A stretch of DNA of 64,000 bases, taken from positions 11,444,334 to 11,508,333 of the forward strand of contig NC_040032.1 of the NCBI RefSeq assembly GCF_000972845.2, in the 5' to 3' direction. This document shows, piece after piece, positions 24,801-33,800 of this stretch. The notes under the pieces were generated by a model. The model was not told the DNA's origin. It saw only the letters and a program-made list of their open reading frames with translations, and did not search any database. This stretch comes from Larimichthys crocea (Eukaryota > Chordata > Actinopteri > Sciaenidae). Position numbers and translations under genes: made by a program. Within the stretch, counting starts at the first letter, position 1. Each line of letters begins with the position of its first letter.

Positions 24801-27800
24801 GAAAACTCATCTGTTCATGTTAATGGATCATATTCTGTGTGCAGGACATGAATGGTTTTCATCTTACCTGCACATTAGCATACAGTAATCACACTGTAGT
24901 GAGTCCTGTTCGTTTAATAAGCTTCTGCCCACAGATGAGCCGCACATTCGTGGGTGAAGGAGTCAGCCGTCGACCCTTTTAAATCCAGCCTTACCTTGAC
25001 ATGAACTGATAAGCCACTCTGTCACACTTTGCCGGGTCAAATGGTCAAAGTTTCCTGACTGCTTCTAAGAAGTCGTAGCTATAGAAACACAGTTAATGAT
25101 TTGTAGTTTGCAAGTAGAGCTCTGGAACTGCTATAAAGATGAATCCAGGGTGTGGAAGTGCCTCTAGAAAAAGTTAGAGTCGCCTAAATCCTAACTTTTA
25201 ATGAATTTTAGTCCAGTTTGAACAGACTGGCTGTCACCAGCTGCTCCAACAACAAACGTCTGGGTAAAAAATGGAAATCAAAGCCTCCATGTACTATATT
25301 TTCTCATTACTGAATTATGCATTTCTCCTGATTACAATGCAAGACGATCGCAGAGTTTGGAGGACTTAAATCTTAGGTTAGCAACTAATTCCTGCTGGGT
25401 TTAATTACTGTAAGATCTCCATGCAGCACTTTCACCTCCCAAACTGTGGAGGTTGGCAGAGGCGGTTACATTAATTAGCCCGTCATTAGCAGAAACATCT
25501 CCTCTTCCACTCGAATGTAAACACGCTCTGCCGCAGAGGTAACGGCGGCGAGATCTGTCTGCAGTCCAAATCATCACCAAAGTTGTAGCTTTGCGTGTTG
25601 TTGTGGATGAATTCATGTGTCAAACATGTTGAGTATCTTTGCGATAAGACCTCATAACAAAATTCTTCCCACATGAAGGACTTTGGAGGGGGAGTAGTCC
25701 GCCCTCGCTGCCCGTTCCTCCGCTGAAGAATGCCAAAGCTGGTTTCCTCAAATCTCGCCTTGTTTTCTCTCTCGCTATGTCTGGAATTCGTCTGAACAGC
25801 TGCTTCAGCGAGTGTCCCACTCTCTGTCATCCTCTGAATGATGTGTGAGCTGTGAGCTGTGGGAGGCCTGGGAGCCTCCTTATACGCATACACACCATGC
25901 TTATCTCCCATACGCACGCACATATAAATAACACGTCTGTATGATTCATGGTCGCTGAAGAAGAATGAAGACGCTCTTGTGTTGTTTCTTCTGGTCTGTG
26001 CATAACACACAATCACTGGCATTGTGCTTTGAAGCCGAGCATACATGACTGGCTGTCTCACTCTCATACAACAACACATTATCTCATCATATGTGTCATG
26101 TAGAAAATAGTTCAAAGGTCAAACAACAGCACTAAATAAAGAAATAAGATATTTTTTAAAGCTCTTCTGGATGTTCAGAGGTTTCTCTGTCATCCTTTTC
26201 TTGTCCTTGTAGCGTTCACTGAAAACTGAACAAACATTGACTGACGTGTTATGTGACGGCACGCTGTTTTTCCTCTTCTCAGTGCCCCAGGTCCTCAAAA
26301 GCTGCACCGAGTTCATCGAGAAGCACGGTGTGGTGGACGGCATCTACCGGCTCTCTGGAATCGCCTCAAACATCCAGAAACTGCGGTAGGAGACGCACTG
26401 CTGCGCGCTGCATGCTTCTTACAGTATTTGATCCATGCTTCTTTTTTTTTTTATCACGAACTCCACTCATCTAAAAGGCCGATGACAACATGTGGATTCC
26501 ATCCATCTGTTAAAAAGAAGAGCAGCAGTTGTTCCTCATCAACCGTTTTAACTATCTAATGTTGTCGTGCCAGGAGAAGAACTTGTACTTTGGCAGTCAG
26601 GACAGTTGTGGCTTGTTAAAAGGCAACATGTGAGATGTGGACATGTCACATGTTGTTGCCGTGCTGTGAGATGTGTGAGGGTAATGCTTACATGTAAATA
26701 TATAGCATAGGGGGGATAACAACATGTAATTTCTACTTAGAAAGTTTGATTTCCTCACTTAACACTAAGCTCCTCTCATTGTCCAGCTGCCAGAATCCAG
26801 ATGTGACAAAAGAGGAGTTCATAAAAATGTTGAAAGACTCTAATTCAACTTTTAATGCTGCTTTAATCTCTCAGCAATATTGAGCTTTGTGAGCAGAGAG
26901 AACATTTCATCCCCTGGAATTCACCTCTCAGGCCACATGCAGAGTCATGCAGATACTTGGAGAACATGTTTACGCGCACTGTCGTAACCCGGTTGCTGTA
27001 AATTCATACACGGAGGAGGTCAAAAGTCAGATTTCTCCCCTCATAGTGCAAATATTTCAAAGTTCAGCAGAAGTTCAACAAACAGCTACGAAGTTTTTCA
27101 GTTTTTAGACTTATGCAAAGCAAATCAAGATTTTCTACTTTAGTATAAATGAATGTGTGGATTGGGTTCACGTTGCTCAAAGAGCCTCAGCTTCGAAGGG
27201 ATTATTTTGTTGCATGAGCTCGTATCAATCATTTCCTCCTGAAATGCAGCCTGACTTGTTTTCACGTCTCGTCTCCATCCATCACGCTGCAGCGGTCGTC
27301 CATTCATGCGTCTCCCTTCAGAAGAACTCAGCTTGTTGACGCTGCCTCTGCCCTCCTCTCTCTTTCTCTTTTCTCTTTTCTCTTTTCTCTTTTCTCTTTC
27401 ATCAGGCACGAGTTTGACTCTGAGCAGATCCCCGACCTGACCAAAGATGTTTACATCCAGGACATCCACTGTGTTGGCTCGCTGTGTAAGCTCTACTTCA
27501 GAGAGCTGCCCAACCCCCTGCTCACCTACCAGCTCTATGAGAAGTTCTCTGTAAGCAAAGACAAAACACACACACACACACACTCCGATCTTTACCACTA
27601 GTCTTCTGGCTTTTACAGCACATGCTCGCCAACACTTAGAGGATCTAACTTCACAGCACTGATTTCAAATTCCTCGTTGGAATTTCTCAAATTTATCTTA
27701 CAGTTATGAGTCACAGACACCCCTGAAATCATAGCATTGTGCTTGACACACCCTATCATTACAAATGCAGCAAACCGCTGTGTGTGTGTGTGTGTGACTT

Positions 27801-30800
27801 GGAATAAAAACCATCTCCAAGCACAACAGAGCCGTCCCCAAAGATGAAGTAAATGTTTGCTGGTTACTATGGCAGCTGGGGAGGAGGGGTGTTTCAGACT
27901 GATGTCCCCTCTGCGCTCAGAGCAGCGGCGTGAAACCGGGGATGACAAGTGAATGAGTTTAATGTTGATACACTCACACGTCCGTCTGTTTATCTTCCCC
28001 TCCACAATCTCTTTTGTTTTCACCCTGAAGGATGCTGTATCAGCAGCGACGGACGAAGAGCGACTCATCAAAATCCATGATGTCATCCAGCAGCTTCCTC
28101 CGCCGCATTACAGGTCAGCGTGGAGGCACAGTGCCCCCCTTTAGCAGGCTCAGGAAGTACAGATTGCACCGTCAAAAGTTGTGTGTGTGTGTGTGTCTGT
28201 CTGTTGAAGTTAAAATCAGGGATTTGCACACTGCGCTGAGTGGAATCATTTAACAGGTCCCGGCGGACCTTTACGTCGCTGATGATGAATTGAATTTCCT
28301 GTCCGTTGTGAAAGCATACAAATGCTAATTTCTAAGTGTCGCTCCGCCGAGATTTGAGTGCGTAGTGAAATATTGATGCACTGAAGAAAGTAGCTCTATC
28401 ATGGCCGTTAAGTTGGGAGGCAATTAAATCTGAATAAATGAATATTTGATTCGTAGGACCCTGGAGTTCCTCATGAGGCACCTTTCCCGCCTGGCAGCAT
28501 TCAGCTACATCACCAACATGCACAGCAAGAACCTGGCCATCGTCTGGGCGCCCAACCTGCTGAGGTGAGACCCCACCCTCCTCCATCGTATGCAACACAC
28601 TGTTAATCGTCACCCTGAAAGCTGCCTCCGTGTCGGTGTTATCCGACTTGAGTTTGGCTCTTTTTATACTTCTCACGTTAACGGTTTGTCAGGCTTGAAT
28701 CTGCCATGATAACGGGCTCCGTGCAGCAGAAAGCGCCCCATCTCCTGCTTTAAATGAGTCATTCTCTCTGAATGGAAAGGATTTAAGCAGCTCTTCTCTT
28801 TGTTGGGAGGCTGCTGATCAACATCAGATGCCGGGAAATTGCATCTCGAAACAATTTGACACAAATTACGCGACTTAAAATCAAAACCACTTCAGCGTAA
28901 TCAGGTGGAGTCTTTTGGCATGAAATTTTACACTTGTTTTGAAGTGGAGCTCTCCTTTGCCGCTCTTCACTTGTTTGTTTTTGATTATGTTCTGATGTTT
29001 ATTTCAGGTCTAAACAGATCGAATCCGCGTGCTTCAGCGGCACGGCAGCCTTCATGGAAGTCCGAATCCAGTCGGTGGTGGTGGAGTTCATCTTGAACCA
29101 CGTGGACGTCCTCTTCAGCACTAAACTCAGCACACTAATACGAGAGGGAGCAGGTACGCACAGGCGTCTGTTAGATAAAACTGTCATTCCACCGCCCACT
29201 GCTGCTTCTACTCGAGCATTAAAACACCTCTGCTCTCTGCTCTGCGCATCACCAGGTCACAATTCATTGTCACGGCCCAAATCCCTGCTGGTTTCATCGC
29301 CCTCCACTAAACTCCTGACTCTGGAGGAGGCCCAGGCCAGGACCCAGGCTCAGATCAACTCTCCAGTCACTGAAGACAGCAAGTACATCGAGGTGGGCGA
29401 AGGTCCGGCTGCCCTGCAGGGGAAGTTCCACACCGTCATCGAGTTTCCGACTGAGAGGTTCGTTAACTCCTCTTCTCTTCTGGTTATGATAACGATAATA
29501 AATGTAAATTTAGACACAGAAACAGACAGATGTTTATCTTACAGTGCACATCTGCTTGTCACAAAAAATATCTTCAAGGTAGTTGGACTTGAAGAACAAT
29601 GCTGGAATGTGTCTCCCTCTGCTGGTTGCTCGTCACACTGCAGGCAGAGTCATATTCCTCCTGTGACTGTCTGCAGATATATTAAAAATAAAGATTTTAC
29701 ACATGTGTGAGTTAGTCAAACTAACTGTTCCCCGCCTGCTCGTCCACCACTTGTTTAATCGTAGGAAGAGGCCTCCTATTAAATCCAAGAAGTCTCCTGT
29801 GGGTAGTTGGCGTTCGTTCTTCAACCTGGGCAAGTCTTCCGCCATGTCCAAGCGCAAGCTGCACCGCAACCCCAGTGAGCCCAATGAACTGAAGGCCATG
29901 GCTCTCGCAGGTGAGTCATTCCTCCACAGGTGGAATGAAAACCTTTTTACAAACGACCCGACCGAACTGCTGCGACTTTTCACTAAATAATTTTACATAA
30001 ATAAAAAAGCTTTGTCTGTCTCCTGTTTACATGTTGATACCTTTTAATTGATATGTTTCAGGAGGGAGAGGAGACACGGCAACATTAAGATCAGCCAAAA
30101 GTGAAGAGTCTCTGAGTTCCCTGCACAATGTTGAAGGTTTGAGTCTTCCACTTTGCTTTGATTCACAAGTTTAACTAGTTAAAAGAAGATAAAATACATC
30201 TCTGATTTATATATTTTCTTCTTTCAGGAGAGTCGAAGGTGTACCGTCCTCGACGGCCACGCTCCAGCAGCGACGCCCTGTCGGCCTCCTTTAATGGCGA
30301 GCTGCTGGACAGCCGGCAGCACTGCAACTCCTACGACAACCTGGACGCCACGGAGGACAGCGACGGAGACGACGGCCCCATCTGTGTGCCTGCCCTCATC
30401 TCACCTCCGCGCTCAGCTGGCGAAGATGTGGACCTCAGCCCGCCAGACATTGGCATGGCCTCGTTGGACTTTGACCCCATGTCTTTCCAGTGCAGTCTCC
30501 CCGACACCTCCTACGCCTTTCCCCTGGATGACTCACCGGCCGGGGCCGAGGGCTGCGTGTTAAAGAGAAGCCCCGGCAAGACCAACGGCTCTGACCTCAT
30601 CTCTGCCACCTTCATGGCGAGCTTGTTGTCCACGGACTTTAACCGGGCTGCTGGAGAGAGGATGGAGAGCAAGAAACTGACCACGTCCTATTCTTACACT
30701 GATAAACCCACACAGGCTGTGTCACCTATTAAATGTGGAAAGGCCACGAGTTTGACACCATTTTCCACCTCAGAGCTTTTCTCTACAGAGACGCTTCACA

Positions 30801-33800
30801 AGAACACAGGTGGACAGGCTGTCTCTCCACAACCATTATCTCCTCCTTCAGTAGCCAAGGACTCTCCTCCCCTGATGGGCAGTGTGCTGCTGAGGGCAGC
30901 AGAGCCGTCGCTAAGTGAAGCTTTCCAAATAGAGCTGCACTCGAAGCTGGCAGCCTTTGACAGCGCGGACAGTCAAGAGCTGAAGAGAGAGGACGGCGTA
31001 CAGCAAGCGCCGGCTGCCAGCAGCCAAGAGCACCAGGGTAGGGAGCAGAGAATGACCTTTTTCAGTGCAGTTTCTGGCATTTTCTGCCTTGTCGCTGTTT
31101 TGTTTTCACCATGTAGGCTAAAAATAAGGTCACAAATCATGTCATTAATTATATGAATGCTTTTCTTCTAGGTTTAGTTTCCCAGGTTTGCATGGATTTC
31201 ATCTTAAATGAGTCTTTTCATATTATGCCCGAGCACCACACTTAACTTTTCCCCTCTTACAACCAGCCTGCCTGCTGTCGTGTCTTGTCTTTACCTACGT
31301 CTCTCTTACTTAATCATTCTTCAGACCCACCTTGTGTTTTGTGTCCCTGCTAGGAGTCGTAGCTCCGGACTCTTCGAAGGACCTCCTCACCCCTCGTTCC
31401 CACAACTCTACAGCTCCCACTACTGCCCCACCTCCTCCTCCCCCTCCTAAAAATGCTGCCCGCATGTTGGCCCTGGCCCTCGCTGAGTCTGCCCAGCAGG
31501 TCTCAATTCAGTCTCAGTCCCGGTCCTCTGAGCCCCCCACGCCGGTGTCCCCTCTGCAGCCACAGGAGGCCTCTAACTTCCAGGAGCCGCCGCATCCACT
31601 GGTCCCACATTTCCCGACTTATCCCGACGAGGGAGCAGGGGGAGGAAGCTCCCCGCTGCCTAACAGCACTGCTCCAACCGTCACCCCGGCCTCATCTTAT
31701 CCCCCCGCTTCCAGTCCTACAATCAAGCAGCAGCAGCCGCAAGAGTTAACCAGCACGGTTGGCAAGCTATCAGAGGGTGGCAACTCTTCTACAGCTCTGC
31801 CCGGCGTACAGCCAGAAACAGACTCCACTTCATCAGACACTCCTCTTTACAAGTGTGCCCCGCTCCCCACTTCAATCGGCCTCACTTCACCAACCAGGAA
31901 AAGTCCAGAAAGGAGGCCGCATCAGCAGCAGCCTGTCACGGGACAGATCTCCGTCTGTGCCAGCTCGTCTAACAACACTCCAGCCACCACGCCCAACGAC
32001 AGCTGCAAAGACAAAGTGTTACCACAGCCTGTTCCTGAGGTAACCGTCCGGTCAGCTTTATATGTAGATGGCTGCTAAATTATTAAAGCTCTTTACATTG
32101 TGATATTGAGCATCATCCAAATGGATTCATAATTTATATGCAGCCTAACGTGAGCGAGGTAGAGATCTATATTTTGTGAAGTATGCTAGATAGATGAGAA
32201 GATAGACACCACTCTCACCTCTGTGCATTTAATATGAAGCTGCGACAGGGAAACGAGAAGAAGAGAAAAGCTCTTTACAGTACCAGCACTTCTAAAACTC
32301 ACTAATTAAAATGTTATATCTTGTTTATTCCCCTGAAGTCTGTTCATCACTGTGATGTTGCCAGACAACCAGAGAAGACTCTGCGGAGCGACTGCACCTG
32401 TCTGCTTTTAAACAAACAAGATATAAGGTGTTAATTAGTGAACTTCAGTGAGGTGGAGTTTGCAGTTATTACACTGCTGTGTTTTACAAGTTGTGCACAC
32501 TAAACTGTATGACATGCAAAATGTTTGTTGCATACAGTAAAAAATACCAAACGTGGTGATAAATTTGACATGAGGGATGTCAAGTTTGTAGCTTATCTGA
32601 CATTATGAGAATCTCTTTGGGTGTTTTGTTGCATCTGTAATATCTTAATTTGGTGTTAGCAAAAAGTCTTCAGAACCTTTTAAATATTCACTACTTTAAA
32701 GTCCAAAAAAGCCTTAAACTGGGGAACATAAGACATATAAACATAAAGATTAACAGGCATTAAGGCTGTGCTGGAACTGCCCAGTAACCACACTGGTGAC
32801 ACTGGAAAGCATCTAGCTGAGGTGTGTGTGGAGTTAGGTTACCAAGTTCCCTTTTCGAGAAATTGGCAACCAGTTCTTTGCTTTTTTTAACATGTTTTAA
32901 CTTCGACTTGTGTGCAAAAGTTTGTTTTAGAGACAACAGGAAAGCAGATCAACCCGTCAACTTTAATCTCAAATAAATGCTAAATAAGCGTCTGTTTTGT
33001 GTTTTTTTTTCTCAGGTCAAACCAGAAGAGCCTGCACCGCCCCCGATCCTTCCAAAACCGTCAGAACCTCCACAAAAGCCCAAACGGCAGGCGGTATCAC
33101 TTTCCCAGCACCAAACACAAACCCAGCAGCAGAGCCAAGCTCAGATACAGCCTCATCTTCCAACACAGGTTCAACCTCAAACACAGCCTCATCCACAGTC
33201 TCATCCGGCGTCACAGCCTCACACCCAGTCTCAACCGCAAGTCCAACCCCAACCCCAAACCCAAACCCAGCCCCAGCCGCCCTCAAAGGCCAGCGCCAGA
33301 GTGGCGCCCACCTCTGCTGACCCTGTTGAGAAGCCTTGGGAGGCCATAAAACCGGTACAGCCCTGCACAGAGTCTACAAAGTACCACGACTCGTACACAC
33401 CCGCGCCTCCAGCTCCTCCTGTCCGCACCATAGAGAGCAAACTGGCCACAGCAGCACTGAGCCAAAGTGAAGCCTCCTACCAATTCCTGGGTGAAGGCCC
33501 TGCGCCCGGTCATCTGGAGGACGCTCTGCCTCACCACCCTCTTTCTCCACGTAAATCTTCCACGCACCAGCCAGCCTACCTGTACCACGCTAAAGGAGAG
33601 CCCGTCTTAATTGAGCCTCCAGGAGCTGCGTACTACCACCAGAGGCCCGTTCCTCTGGGCCCGCAGTCCATGCCGCACCACTATCGGCCAGACAGCATCC
33701 CTCCACACCTCTCCTTCGTGTCCAAATCTGAGCCTCAAATACCCTACAGTGCCCGAGTAGACAACAGATACAGCACTTTAGGCCCCAGGTCGTACCACCA

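Noticed and set aside
25486..26115. 209-codon open frame on the minus strand
   Set aside because: Composition is irregular (Cys/Met/Arg runs), no domain, no promoter or splice context; it lies inside an intron of the plus-strand gene.
29054..29710. 218-codon open frame across exons w12 and w13
   Set aside because: It is exon coding sequence read through a short open intron; the true splice sites (29,153 and 29,256) restore the ARHGAP32 sequence.
33017..33588. Minus-strand open frames opposite the last arhgap32 exon
   Set aside because: They are shadows of a Gln/Pro-rich coding exon and translate to Val/Gly/Trp-rich low complexity.
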